A DNA stretch of 64,000 bases from an uncultured Pseudanabaenaceae cyanobacterium (GTDB lineage: Bacteria; Cyanobacteriota; Cyanobacteriia; PCC-9006; JAAUQQ01): the NCBI GenBank assembly GCA_937949725.1, contig CALECT010000124.1, positions 41,224 through 105,223 on the forward strand, written 5' to 3'. The notes beneath the pieces are model-generated. The model was not told the DNA's origin. It saw only the letters and a list, made by a program, of their open reading frames with translations, and did no database searches. Shown here piece after piece: positions 19,443-29,971 of the stretch. Made by a program: the position numbers and the translations under genes. Each line of letters begins with the position of its first letter. Positions within the stretch are counted from its first letter, which is position 1.

Positions 19443-21597
19443 CGAGATGCTCCCCAAAGAACTCCGCATACAACTGACAGCGCGGCACGACCTGATTACC
19501 CACCCGCCTCACAATCCCCGCCCCATTCAACCGGAAAAACACTCGCTCATCGGTACAATCCTGCCGCTTCAGCACCTCCATAAACCCCGCCACCAGCGAC
19601 CGTTGGTCATACATCCGAAACAAGTGATAGCGCAAATGGTCCCCAAACGGCCCCCGCTCATCCGCCGCCGTCGAAAACAACTCCGCCGCCGCCATCCGAC
19701 CACTCGCCACCAAATACAACGCCCGCCGCGTCAGGTAGGGATGCCCATTCAACAACCCAATCAGCTTCTGCAACTCACTCACTCCAAAAGGCTCCCCATG
19801 GGCCTCATTCAACGCCCCCACCTGCTCCGGCGAAAAATCCTCCAGCCGCAACACCTGGCCCACATTAAACGGCGACTGATTCAAATCCGCAATCAACTGA
19901 TAAGGCTCCGTCGAAGTCACCAAAGCCAGATCCAACTGCTTCCACAGCGACTTCATTGCCCGCTGATTATGCCAACTGCGCAACATACTAAAAAAATCAT
20001 TGCGAAACGGTGTATCAAACATCCGCTCCACCTCATCCATCGCCAACACAATCGGCGTAGTCACCTGCTTCAAAATATGCCGCCCCATATAGCGCGTACA
20101 GCGCTGCGTATTGCCCAGAGGCCGCGCCCAATACTGCTCAACCTCATCCTCCAAATCCAGCTCATCCGTCAAGCAATAGCAAAACTGCCGATAAAACGTA
20201 TCCGCATCCTGCAACGCCGCTTGATCAAACAACTGAAAATCTAAAAACACCACCTCCTTCCCCGCCGCCGCCGCCGCCGCCATCGTCCGCAACAGCAACG
20301 AACTCTTCCCCATCTGCCTCGGCCCCTTAATCGTCACCGTCACCCCCGGCTCGGCGATCGTCTCCAGCGCCACACTATCAATCTGGTCCCGCGCCACATA
20401 AAACGCCGACTCCGGATCCATAGTCCCCTCCGGCTGCTCCAGCACCGGGCTCGCAGTCGACTTCTTAGACTTCTTCAGCTGCTGGGGCTGTGCCGAAGAC
20501 TTGGGTGGTGGCAATTTCTCTCGCATCTGAGGCTCCAACAACGCCTCCTTAGCCTGTGCCGTCTCCACCGGCAACTGTCCCCCAGCCAACGCCACCTCCA
20601 GCTCCGCCACCAGTCGCACCGTATCCTGCTCCCCATCCCAAAAGGCCCAGTTAATCGGATCCAAATACACATTCAGCGGATACTGAAACGGCTCCCGATA
20701 GCCCACCCGCACCGGCAAAATCATCGGCTTGCTGTCGCTAGAAGCCGCAGCAGCCTCCTGAGCCAAACTCACTTCCAGCTCTACCATCTCACTCTGCACC
20801 GATCGCCCCGACAGCAACACAACTACCGCATCGGCCTGCTTAATCTGCAGTTCAATTTGCTCCCGCCAGCGAGTCCCCACCGACATCTGCTGGTCAAGAA
20901 ACACCTCATGGTGCTCCCTCAATGCAGTCACAAGTTCCTTTACCAACGGCTCATCTGGCTTAACATTTCGCTTGTAACTCACAAAAACTTTAGCTGCTGA
21001 AAGCTTGCTCGCAGGCACAGCCTCCTCATGAACATGACGTCGCCCCCAAGTCATAACCGGTTCATGAGGCAATCGCTCCAAATCCAACGCACATAAGCCA
21101 AGCTGAAAAGCAACTTCAAAAGATTTGCCATAGCCCACCCCGTCATAAAACGCTTCTGCAAACTTCCGCGCTGCATCGTCCCCCACCGTCCGCTGCATGC
21201 CAATCAAACAGCCCGAGACCGAATCTAGCAGCGCTTCTGCCTGCACCTTCGAATAACAGGCATTCAGCACCACACATTTAACAGTCGGAAACAACCCAAA
21301 CAACCGAGCAATCCCCTTCGTATCTGCCAGTTGACTGCTTCCCTCCTCATCCTCCAGAACCAGCCCATCGCCTCCCTTACCATGCCCGGCGAAATGGACA
21401 ATCTGGGGGTCATGCTCCAGCAGCGCCTGACGCAGCCCCTTCAGCGTCACCGCATCTTCCTTCACCACCTCAAATTTCTCTCGCCCATCCGGCACCCGCC
21501 GCAGGGCCTCCTCAATATCCCGCACCTCCTGCTTCAACCGCAGTGGTGTCGTATCCCGAGGATTTGCGGCCAGAATTAGGATCTTCGTCGCAGCCAT
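19435..21597 (-). CDS. CHAT (caspase-like) - TIR - AAA_35-like multidomain protein
   Basis: CHAT: IVHFAGHGKGGDGLVLED...VVLNACYS (His/Cys dyad); TIR: KVFVSYKRN...HHEVFLDQQMSVGTRWREQIELQIKQADAVVVLLS..; AAA: VTIKGPRQMGKSSLLLRT, IVLAMDEVERMF. Confidence 0.88.
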   Translation of the reverse strand: MAATKILILAANPRDTTPLRLKQEVRDIEEALRRVPDGREKFEVVKEDAVTLKGLRQALLEHDPQIVHFAGHGKGGDGLVLEDEEGSSQLADTKGIARLFGLFPTVKCVVLNACYSKVQAEALLDSVSGCLIGMQRTVGDDAARKFAEAFYDGVGYGKSFEVAFQLGLCALDLERLPHEPVMTWGRRHVHEEAVPASKLSAAKVFVSYKRNVKPDEPLVKELVTALREHHEVFLDQQMSVGTRWREQIELQIKQADAVVVLLSGRSVQSEMVELEVSLAQEAAAASSDSKPMILPVRVGYREPFQYPLNVYLDPINWAFWDGEQDTVRLVAELEVALAGGQLPVETAQAKEALLEPQMREKLPPPKSSAQPQQLKKSKKSTASPVLEQPEGTMDPESAFYVARDQIDSVALETIAEPGVTVTIKGPRQMGKSSLLLRTMAAAAAAGKEVVFLDFQLFDQAALQDADTFYRQFCYCLTDELDLEDEVEQYWARPLGNTQRCTRYMGRHILKQVTTPIVLAMDEVERMFDTPFRNDFFSMLRSWHNQRAMKSLWKQLDLALVTSTEPYQLIADLNQSPFNVGQVLRLEDFSPEQVGALNEAHGEPFGVSELQKLIGLLNGHPYLTRRALYLVASGRMAAAELFSTAADERGPFGDHLRYHLFRMYDQRSLVAGFMEVLKRQDCTDERVFFRLNGAGIVRRVGNQVVPRCQLYAEFFGEHLDG

Positions 21598-21771
21598 GAG
21601 TTGTAAGTGTTTTTACCACCTGTCACAAGATATTAGAGTGAACACTCATACTTTTGACCTAGATGAAGCAAAATGTAGCAGTGGTTAAAGGTGCCTCTAC
21701 GACCCCACTTGCAATATTTTTCGTCTCCTGGTGCAAACTAAGCAAAGACCTCTGCATTTATCTCTAGTGCT

Positions 21772-24456
21772 TTGCCCATGGCTGCCCCTGCGGACCCCAA
21801 CAAAACCCAGCTCAAGCTTGGCCTAGAAGCGGCGAAGAATAAGGACTATGCCGTGGCGATCGCCCACCTTCGCCAGGTCAAACCCAGCCCCTCCTACGAA
21901 CAAGCCCAGCAGGCCCTGGTCATCACCCTAAGCAAAACGGGGCAGGTTGAGGATGCGATCGCCCGCTGCCAGCCCCTCCTAACCAGCGCCAAACCCGAAA
22001 CTCGCCAATGGGCCAAGACCAGCCTCGCCAAACTCCAAAGCCGCACTGCTCAAGCTCCCCTAAACGCAGCCCCTACAAAACCCTCGCCCCAGCTCGACCC
22101 CAAGACTCAGCCGCCCCAAGCCAACAACCTTTCCCCTTCTACAGGTGGAACTGAGCTGCATCCTGAGCCTGTCACAGGAGAAGGGAAGCCAAGCCTAAAT
22201 CCATCACTCAAATCCAACACTCAACCTAGCACCTCCACTCCCCCAACTTCTTCGACCAAGCAAAACGAAACGCTCGACAAACTCGCAGCTCTACTCCCCC
22301 AGCCCCTTAAAAATCTCAGCAGCTCTATCCGAGCAAAAGCTGGAAGACTTCAGCCCCCCCCGCGACAAAAGCGAGACGAAACTGGGAAGCCCCTCCTCCA
22401 ATCCCAAGTCCTCCCCTTCAAAAATGCCCCGGCTCCCCAGCGCTGGAAACCGCTTCCTCCCCTCGCAACGAGCCGTTGGACCTGGGCCGGGCTTTTCCTC
22501 CTCAGCCTCTGGGCACTGAAACTCATTAACGAAGCTCGCTTTTGGCCCGGCTTCATTGCCAACTACAGCATTTGGGTGGTGGGAATTTTAGGTGCGATCG
22601 CCTACGGCATTATTTGGATCAACCACCGAAATCTGGCTCAAAACGGCGGTCCGCTCAAGCTGCGTCTCCAAGAAATCCTTACAGTCCTCGCCCTCGGATG
22701 GCTGGTCCCCTTCTCCATCCCCACCGCCATTCGACTGCTCAACAGCATCCTGATCAAGATCCCCTTTTGGGACCCCTACATCCAGCCCCCCAATGACCTC
22801 AAAGAAGTCCTACTCTTTGTCGGCCTTCCTTTACTCCTCGCCCTCCCTTGGACTTTGAGCTTCCTGCTGCGCCTCTATGGCCCCTGGCAAATGCTGACAC
22901 CCGCTGAGCTGGAAGTCATTAGCCCCGCCACAAAGCCCCTACTGCGAAAATTCTTCCGTAGCCAGCACAACGTTCAGTTGCCTAAGCTACTGTGCTTGGA
23001 TACTTCAGTCCCCTTCATTACCAGCTACGGTCATCGCCCTCGCAACGCCCGTATTGTCATCAGTCAAGGTCTACTCGACCGCCTCAAGGATGAACAAATC
23101 GCAGCCTTGATTGCCGGGGAATTAGGCCACATTCAAAGTCAAACCTTTGTGGTCCTGCCTTGGCTCAATGCCTTCTTGCAATTGCCCTTTGGCATTTATG
23201 CAGTGCTGTTTCGCCTAGGCAATCTTTGCCAGACAAAGCTCAAAACCCCGATGGATGTGGGCTGGCGTTTTCTCTATCGCAGTGGTCTAGTCTTGAGCGG
23301 ATTGATGGGCGCGATCGCCTATGGGTTCTTCAAGCTGTGGCGCTGGCCCCTGTTGTGGATAAGTCGACAGCGATTGGCCTATGGAGATCGTGCTGCGGTG
23401 AACCTTCTGGGTGACCCCAATGCCTACAGCCGTGCTCTAATCGCCTATGGTCAAGCCCTGTCAGATGCGATAGCAACCATAGAGCAAACGCCTCCGATCT
23501 TGGAAGCCTTTGAATTAGTTCTCCCTTTAGGCCTACCCGATGCCTTGACGGCTAGCTTTGCCCCCACAGCATTGCCCCGCGAGGAACGATTTACTTGGGA
23601 TGCTACTAGTCCCTATCGCCGCTGGCTGGGGCTGAACAATAGCCATGAGCCCCTAGGCGATCGCCTCGCCCACATCGCGACCTACGCCAAACGCAGCCAA
23701 GTGCCCCAAGAAGTTGAGCTAGCAACAAAAACGACGCAAATCCTTAATCCTTTTGCAGCGCTGAAAGCCAGTGCGAACAAACGCCGCTCGCTCATCAACG
23801 ATAGCTTCGCCGCTTGGAAGCCGCTGCTATATCAAGGTTTTCCTTTTTATGGAGCTGTTTTAGGATTAGCTCTGGGCCTCGGCCTTTGGGCTTTTGGAGC
23901 GACAGCGAGCCTGTTTGGGGCCTGGTGGTTTGACTGGATGTATGGCGATTACCAATTGCTGCGCGGCTGCATTCCTTTGGGGGTGGGAATCGGTCTGATC
24001 ATCCGCACTAACGCCTTTTTTCCCCAGCGAGCCAGTCGCGAGAAAGCTCCGGAAGTCGCTGCTCTAGCCCTGCTGCCGGAGCCGGACAAACTACCCATCG
24101 CGGCAGAGCCCGTAGAATTTAGCGGCAAGCTTGTGGGTCGTCCCGGTGTAGCAAATTGGCTGGGCCAAGACTTACTGTTGCTGAGCGAACAGGGGCCATT
24201 GCGATTGCATTGGTGTTCGCCGCTGGGGCCTGCGGGTAATCTTTGGCCCAAGTTTTTGCGGCCTAGCTTTTTGCTCAACCGTGAGGTGATTGTGACGGGG
24301 TGGCTGCGGCGCGGGGCGACGCTATGGCTGGATGTGGAGCAGATTCGGACGACGAGTGGGGGAAAGTCTTCCCAGCGCGGTCATCCCATGTGGGGGGCAG
24401 TGATGGCGGGGATTGCGATTCTGTGGAGCATTGTGATTTTGCTGCCTGCGCGGTAG
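21772..24456 (+). CDS. M48-like metalloprotease-fold membrane protein with N-terminal TPR-like region
   Basis: N-terminal TPR-like AxxxKDYAVAIAHLRQV; multiple TM segments; M48-like ARIVISQGLLDRLKDEQIAALIAGELGHIQSQ, but the zinc motif reads GELGH, not HEXXH. Confidence 0.7.
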   Translation: MPMAAPADPNKTQLKLGLEAAKNKDYAVAIAHLRQVKPSPSYEQAQQALVITLSKTGQVEDAIARCQPLLTSAKPETRQWAKTSLAKLQSRTAQAPLNAAPTKPSPQLDPKTQPPQANNLSPSTGGTELHPEPVTGEGKPSLNPSLKSNTQPSTSTPPTSSTKQNETLDKLAALLPQPLKNLSSSIRAKAGRLQPPPRQKRDETGKPLLQSQVLPFKNAPAPQRWKPLPPLATSRWTWAGLFLLSLWALKLINEARFWPGFIANYSIWVVGILGAIAYGIIWINHRNLAQNGGPLKLRLQEILTVLALGWLVPFSIPTAIRLLNSILIKIPFWDPYIQPPNDLKEVLLFVGLPLLLALPWTLSFLLRLYGPWQMLTPAELEVISPATKPLLRKFFRSQHNVQLPKLLCLDTSVPFITSYGHRPRNARIVISQGLLDRLKDEQIAALIAGELGHIQSQTFVVLPWLNAFLQLPFGIYAVLFRLGNLCQTKLKTPMDVGWRFLYRSGLVLSGLMGAIAYGFFKLWRWPLLWISRQRLAYGDRAAVNLLGDPNAYSRALIAYGQALSDAIATIEQTPPILEAFELVLPLGLPDALTASFAPTALPREERFTWDATSPYRRWLGLNNSHEPLGDRLAHIATYAKRSQVPQEVELATKTTQILNPFAALKASANKRRSLINDSFAAWKPLLYQGFPFYGAVLGLALGLGLWAFGATASLFGAWWFDWMYGDYQLLRGCIPLGVGIGLIIRTNAFFPQRASREKAPEVAALALLPEPDKLPIAAEPVEFSGKLVGRPGVANWLGQDLLLLSEQGPLRLHWCSPLGPAGNLWPKFLRPSFLLNREVIVTGWLRRGATLWLDVEQIRTTSGGKSSQRGHPMWGAVMAGIAILWSIVILLPAR

Positions 24457-24693
24457 GGAAGTTGGTGAAGTGCCAGCGCTGATGGGACAGGAAGCAAGGA
24501 CTTCACCGAAGCAAGTACCAATTTCTGCTCCCAAGCTTTGCCTGAAAAGTCGCTGCGAGCATCTCGGCTCGACAAGTAGAATAGGCAACTAATCATTCAT
24601 CACAGAACGAACTGTCAACGTTGCAGCATTGCGAGGCTGGTCAAACGGACAGGAGTCTTTCAAAACGTAAGAGACCTCACAGAAGAGCGATTC

Positions 24694-25320
24694 TTATCCA
24701 ATACCGGCTGATGAAAAAACTTGTTGTGCAGTCAGCTTCAGCTGAGGAAATAGCGGAGATCGCAACAGTTCATCTTCCCGAAACTGCTGTCCCACATACT
24801 CTCCATCAACCAGCTCATAAATGGTCAGAACCGGCTGCTTCTGCGAACCGATAAAGCGTTTCCCCCCCAGCCCCAAATAATCCACAATCCAAAACTCAGG
24901 AATCTCTAGCGCCTCATATTCCTCAACTTTTCTGGCATAGTCATTCTGCCAATTGGTACTCACAACCTCCACCACGAGCTTAACTGAGGCACCCAGCGTA
25001 ATCACAGGCTGACGCTTCCACAACGGCTCCTGGGATTCAACAATTGCCTCATCTAGAACCACCACATCTGGCCGCAGCCCTGTAACAGGAGCTAATGGCT
25101 TAATCAAGCAGTTCATGGGAATAAACCAAGGCAAATCCAACTGATCGATTTGCACGTTCAATTTGCGGCTGACAAAACCAGCTACCTTTTCATGGGAGCC
25201 TGTCGGGTCCAGATCAATCAGCTCCCCATCAATTAGCTCGTAGCGACTATCTTCCAGATAACCGGCCACAAATTCTTCGAATGTCCAGCTCGTCTGCTGT
25301 AGCGCGGGGACCATAGCCAA
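24694..25320 (-). CDS. Uma2 family (DUF820) endonuclease-like protein
   Basis: TFEEFVAGYLEDSRYELIDGELIDLDPTGSHEKVAG..., LRPDVVVLDE, VKLVVEVVSTNWQNDYARKVEEYEALEIPEFWIVD. Confidence 0.9.
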   Translation of the reverse strand: MAMVPALQQTSWTFEEFVAGYLEDSRYELIDGELIDLDPTGSHEKVAGFVSRKLNVQIDQLDLPWFIPMNCLIKPLAPVTGLRPDVVVLDEAIVESQEPLWKRQPVITLGASVKLVVEVVSTNWQNDYARKVEEYEALEIPEFWIVDYLGLGGKRFIGSQKQPVLTIYELVDGEYVGQQFREDELLRSPLFPQLKLTAQQVFSSAGIG

Positions 25321-25413
25321 GTCTCAAGTAGACGTGACGATATTGTAATCCACTCACTCGAATACACTGCGGGGTGACGACCTATCAGAGGCCATTATGA
25401 TGTCTCCCAAAGA

Positions 25414-27648
25414 TTACCGTGCTCCCACCACAGCTCTTACGCTCCGGCCCAACCTGGCAAACAGTGACTCCTGAACGAGCTCCACCTCCGCAGGCTCCGG
25501 CACAACCTTAGACAGCGCCACAGCACAAGCTTTCAGTTCAGGCTCCTTCGAGATTGGGCAAACCTCAGAATGGGTCAGGGCATTAGCTTCCATATCATCG
25601 GCCCAGAGGAAGCCCCAATGCATGGGAACAAAGACGGTGCCGGGGGAAATGGCCTTGGTAATCAGCAGCGGTAAACGGACCTTGCCTCGGGGCGATCGCA
25701 CTTCCACAACTTCATCCGCTTCAAAGCCCAAATCCGCCGCATCCCTGGGATGAATTTCCAAGAACGCACCGGGATGCATCTTATTAATACGCTTAATCCG
25801 CCCCGTCCGCGTCAGCGTGTGCCAATGCCCATACAACCGTCCCGTCGTCAGCACAAAGGGATAGTCCGGGTTAGGCGGCTCCGCCAATCCCTTGTGATGG
25901 AACTTAGCAAACTGAGCCCGACCACTAGCCGTGAGAAAACGCCCATCGGTATACAAGCGCTTATCAAATCGATCCACCGCCGTGGCTTCCGTGGCCTCGA
26001 CAGGCATGGGCCATTGGATCGGACCACCAGCTAACCGCACATGGCTCAATCCACTCATGTCACAGAGTCGCCCTTCGGTGAGCGAGACAAACTCCGCATA
26101 GACATCCGCAGAAGTTGCCTCAGCATCAAATTGTGCCTCAAAGCCCAGACGGCGACCCACCTCCGCAAAGATTTTCCAATCGGCCTTCGCCTGGCCCCGC
26201 GCCCGCTTAAAGCTCTTACACAGCGTCACCACCCGCTCAGAATTGGTCATCACCCCGGTTTTCTCGCCCCACTGGGCGGCAGGCAAGATCAAATGGGAAT
26301 ATTCCGTCGTCTCAGTCGGGTAATAGGCATCCTGGCAAATCGTAAACGGCGACTTCTCCAGGGCCTTCTTCGTCCGGTCAATATCCGGCATACTCACCGC
26401 CGGATTCGTCGCCGCCACCCAAAACACATCCACATCGCCGCTTTCCAAGCCCAAAATCATATCCCAAGCAGCTAGGCCAGGCTCTGGACGGATCGACCCT
26501 TCCGGCAATTTCCAAACCTGCTCCACCGCAGCGCGATGCTCCGGATTCATCACCACCCGGTAGCCCGGCAAAATATGAGCCAAGCCCCCGGCTTCCCGCC
26601 CGCCCATGGCATTAGGCTGTCCCGTGAGGGAAAACGGTCCCGCCCCAGGACGCCCAATATTGCCCGTCATCAAATGCAAGTTGATGATCGTGCGGCACTT
26701 CGCTGTGCCTTCCGTCGATTGATTCACCCCCATGGACCAGAGCGACAAGACCCGCTTGGACTTGGCCCACAGCCGCGCTGCCGCTGCTAAATGCTGAGGT
26801 GAAATGCCACAGGCTTCCGCGACAACATCAGGCGGGTAATGCTTAACCACCTCCACATAGTCCGCAAAGCCCTCGGTACAGCTCTCGATATAGCCTTGAT
26901 CAACCTTGCCCCACTTAATCAATAGGTGGGCAATGCCATTGAGCAGCATCATGTCGCTACCCGGCTTAATGGCTAAATGCAACGTCGCCTTTTCTGCCGT
27001 CTTGGTTCGGCGAGGATCGACAACAATCAGCGTCCCTCTACTCTTCTTGAGGTGCTTAGTCAGGCGATTGAAGATAATGGGGTGGCAGTCTGCCGTATTG
27101 GTGCCAATCAGAAAGGCACAGTCTGTCTCTTCCAAATCCTCGTAGCAAGCCGGGGGACCATCGGAGCCAAAGCTCTGGATATAGCCTGCCACTGCGGAGG
27201 ACATACAGAGCCGGGAGTTGGCATCGAAGTTGTTGGTGCCGATACAACCCTTGATTAGTTTTTGGGCCGTGTAGTAGTCCTCGGTTTGGAACTGGCCCGA
27301 GCCATACATGCAGACCGAATCGGGGCCTTTGGTGGCGATCGCCCCTTTAATCTTCTGGGCAATCAAGTCATAAGCCTCATCCCAGGAGATGCGGCGAAAA
27401 TCGTCTTTTAAGCTGTCCCGCACCATGGGGTACAGTAGCCGGTCTTTATCTAGGGCATCGCCAATGCTACCGCCTTTGACACAGACCATCCCTTTACTGG
27501 AGGGGTGAGCGCGATCGCCCCTGGCCTGCCAAATAGGATTGCCTTCCTCGTCACGCTTAACGGCCTTGCCCGGCATTGCCGGAGGTAGCACCTCAAGGCC
27601 ACAGCCCACACCACAATAGGGACATTGGGTTTTCGCGAAATCTGACAC
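25414..27648 (-). CDS. narB: Assimilatory (ferredoxin-type) nitrate reductase, molybdopterin oxidoreductase
   Basis: [20 protein letters not shown] (4Fe-4S), [56 protein letters not shown]; adjacent to narK-type transporter. Confidence 0.92.
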   Translation of the reverse strand: MSDFAKTQCPYCGVGCGLEVLPPAMPGKAVKRDEEGNPIWQARGDRAHPSSKGMVCVKGGSIGDALDKDRLLYPMVRDSLKDDFRRISWDEAYDLIAQKIKGAIATKGPDSVCMYGSGQFQTEDYYTAQKLIKGCIGTNNFDANSRLCMSSAVAGYIQSFGSDGPPACYEDLEETDCAFLIGTNTADCHPIIFNRLTKHLKKSRGTLIVVDPRRTKTAEKATLHLAIKPGSDMMLLNGIAHLLIKWGKVDQGYIESCTEGFADYVEVVKHYPPDVVAEACGISPQHLAAAARLWAKSKRVLSLWSMGVNQSTEGTAKCRTIINLHLMTGNIGRPGAGPFSLTGQPNAMGGREAGGLAHILPGYRVVMNPEHRAAVEQVWKLPEGSIRPEPGLAAWDMILGLESGDVDVFWVAATNPAVSMPDIDRTKKALEKSPFTICQDAYYPTETTEYSHLILPAAQWGEKTGVMTNSERVVTLCKSFKRARGQAKADWKIFAEVGRRLGFEAQFDAEATSADVYAEFVSLTEGRLCDMSGLSHVRLAGGPIQWPMPVEATEATAVDRFDKRLYTDGRFLTASGRAQFAKFHHKGLAEPPNPDYPFVLTTGRLYGHWHTLTRTGRIKRINKMHPGAFLEIHPRDAADLGFEADEVVEVRSPRGKVRLPLLITKAISPGTVFVPMHWGFLWADDMEANALTHSEVCPISKEPELKACAVALSKVVPEPAEVELVQESLFARLGRSVRAVVGAR

Positions 27649-27810
27649 AGCCTGACTCCTGGGATGCTAGTACCAAGTTACGGGGAAGGTTTAGCCAAAA
27701 AGGTGAATGGCGAACAGTTTGCACAGAATGTAACGTGCATACCATTCGCCATCAGAACCGAAGTCATGCGAATATCGCATAACTTGATGGGGTTCGAAAT
27801 TCAAGTCGCC

Positions 27811-29607
27811 CTAGAACTTGAACACCGTCAACAAGGAACCGACTAGGGCATCATCATTGTCTTCACTACCATTGGGGTTCATCAAATAGAGGAACTGGGG
27901 CTTGATGGTGATGTTAGGGCTCACCTTAAAGCCATAGGCTGCCTGGAGCATGTAAGGAATGTCATCATCCTCAGCTCCATCGCTATTGGTCACATAGGGC
28001 GTTGCACCAAAGGCCAAGGTACCGAAGTTACCTTCCTTGAACAGGTCGGGGAAGCCCAACAAAACAGCCCAGGTGAAGATGTCAGCATCGTCGTTACCTT
28101 CAATCTGCTCCACCGCAGACCAACCGGCCCAACCAGAGACATTCAGCTTCTTGCTGAGCTTGTAGGAGGCATTGAGACCAAAGTTATTGGCTTTGGTTGC
28201 ACTATCCACACCATTTCCAAAGGGGCGACGCGCATTCAACGTACCGCGATCCACCCCTGTGACAAATGAACCATCAGGGGAGTAATTATGGCTATAGGTG
28301 CCCGCGAGGGTGAGCTTATCACCTGGGGTAAAGGTTAACTGGGTAAAGGCAACGTTTGCAGCCCCAGTCAGGCCATCATCATCACCGGCTTGCCCTGCAT
28401 CATCTCCCACATCCCCTCGGCCATCGTCGAAAGAGTTAGCCAAGTAACCTGCCGAAATATTGAGGCTGTCGGTCAAGTCGTAGTTTAAGCCTGCACCTGC
28501 GCCAGTACCAAAGGGACGCTTAAAGGAAACAGGATTGAACTTAAAGAAGTCTGAGAACGTGTATCCCTGGCTTAAGTTCGCTGAGGTCGGAACAATCACA
28601 TCGGGCTCCAAGCCACGAGTGCCGACAAAAACTCTGGCCTTACCCAATGGGAATTTATACCAAAGCTCATTGAGGAGTACATCATTACCGCTACCATCGC
28701 GGGGATAGGCTTCGAACAAGGCAGGTACTGCACCGTTTTCAAAACGCAAGGCATAGGGTTGTGCCCCCCCAGCCTGTAAACGAGTTCTCAGCAGGTCTTT
28801 CCCACTGAAGCTGGTGTTCAGCGCTAAGCGAATTCGAGTACTAAAGGTGACTTCTCCCTCGGCTTCACCATCTGTGCCTACACCAGATTCACCTGCGAAG
28901 ACAGAGCCCAAGTCCATCCAGGCCACACCTTTGAGCTTGGTGGTGGTGGAAAACTGGTTGGCTTCAAGCTCAGAGGTACGAGCTTCCAGAGCATCAACCC
29001 GACCACGCAGCGTTGCCAGTTCGGCTTGGAATTCTTCTTGCAAACGCTGAAGCACTGCCAGATCTTCTTGGGTGACCAAATCAGCAGTTGCAGAAGCAAT
29101 TAATTCATTCACACGGTCCAAACAAGCATTCAAACCCGCTGCGAACTCGTAGCGAGTCATTGCCCGGTTGCCGCGATAGGTGCCGTCGGGATAGCCCGCA
29201 ATACAGCCATAGCGCTCAACGAGGGATTGCAGTGCCTGGAAAGCCCAATCGGTGGGGCGCACATCGCGTAGTTGGGAAACAGAAGTCACCTGGTCAATGC
29301 TGTCATCATCAGCATTGAGGGGGCTCGTTTCAAACGCGTACTCACCCACTTGATTAATCGTGGAGGAAATATCAGCTTCATCGTCAAAGGACTGCGCCAG
29401 CACAGCGGAACTTGAATACTCAGCCAGCTCTTCTTCTAAAGCGGCCAAATCTTGATCAAAGACATTGTCCAATATCTGCTCTTCAGACGACTGACTAGAC
29501 AGAGCCTCGAACACAGTAGTGCTTGCAGAAGCTTGGGGCGCGATCGCCAAACCCAGCCCCAAGGCGAAAGGGGCAACAAACCACTCACGGCCAAATCGAA
29601 TCGCCAT
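27811..29607 (-). CDS. Iron uptake porin (SLH/OprB type)
   Basis: SLH-like LRDVRPTDWAFQALQSLVERYGCIAGYPDGTYRGNRAMTRYEFAAGLNACLDRVNEL, coiled coil, beta-barrel ending in aromatic F. Confidence 0.88.
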   Translation of the reverse strand: MAIRFGREWFVAPFALGLGLAIAPQASASTTVFEALSSQSSEEQILDNVFDQDLAALEEELAEYSSSAVLAQSFDDEADISSTINQVGEYAFETSPLNADDDSIDQVTSVSQLRDVRPTDWAFQALQSLVERYGCIAGYPDGTYRGNRAMTRYEFAAGLNACLDRVNELIASATADLVTQEDLAVLQRLQEEFQAELATLRGRVDALEARTSELEANQFSTTTKLKGVAWMDLGSVFAGESGVGTDGEAEGEVTFSTRIRLALNTSFSGKDLLRTRLQAGGAQPYALRFENGAVPALFEAYPRDGSGNDVLLNELWYKFPLGKARVFVGTRGLEPDVIVPTSANLSQGYTFSDFFKFNPVSFKRPFGTGAGAGLNYDLTDSLNISAGYLANSFDDGRGDVGDDAGQAGDDDGLTGAANVAFTQLTFTPGDKLTLAGTYSHNYSPDGSFVTGVDRGTLNARRPFGNGVDSATKANNFGLNASYKLSKKLNVSGWAGWSAVEQIEGNDDADIFTWAVLLGFPDLFKEGNFGTLAFGATPYVTNSDGAEDDDIPYMLQAAYGFKVSPNITIKPQFLYLMNPNGSEDNDDALVGSLLTVFKF

Positions 29608-29875
29608 AATGCTCTAACACTCCACACAACACAAAACGCAGCTAATAAGAAGCAGCTACGCTTCGTATTAGCCTAATCCATTAACTAGAGGGTAAAAAGT
29701 GCTTAAAGGTACTCTTTAATATTGGTTGCATCAATGCCATGCGAAGCAGGAATTTAGACCGAGTCAGGTTTAAGCCAGCTAACATTTGATGAACTTAACC
29801 CAAAGATAAACGTAGCTTTTAGGAAAGTTCGCGAAGCGCCATTTATTCAGCTAGCCGTGTAACCCAAGAAAAAGC

Positions 29876-29916
29876 CCTGATAGCGAGATTAAACTCACCA
29901 CCAGGGCTAAGCACTA
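29876..29916 (-). terminator. Rho-independent terminator downstream of the NarK-type gene
   Basis: Reverse strand AGCCCTGGTGGTGAG-loop-CTCGCTATCAGGGCTTTTTC: stem followed by T-run. Confidence 0.7.
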
Positions 29917-29971
29917 GGAAACAGAAAACCAATCAAAGAGAAGCCATTGAAGCTAGGCTTCCCAACATGCC

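Noticed and set aside
18720-20244. Long plus-strand ORFs 18720..19583 and 19447..20244
   Set aside because: Arg/Pro/His-rich antisense translations of the well-supported AAA-WD40 and CHAT-TIR genes.
27650-27810. NtcA-binding sites (GTA-N8-TAC) upstream of narB
   Set aside because: Nearest candidates (GTAccaagtTAC, GTAacgtgcaTAC) have N6 and N7 spacing, not N8; not supportable by eye.
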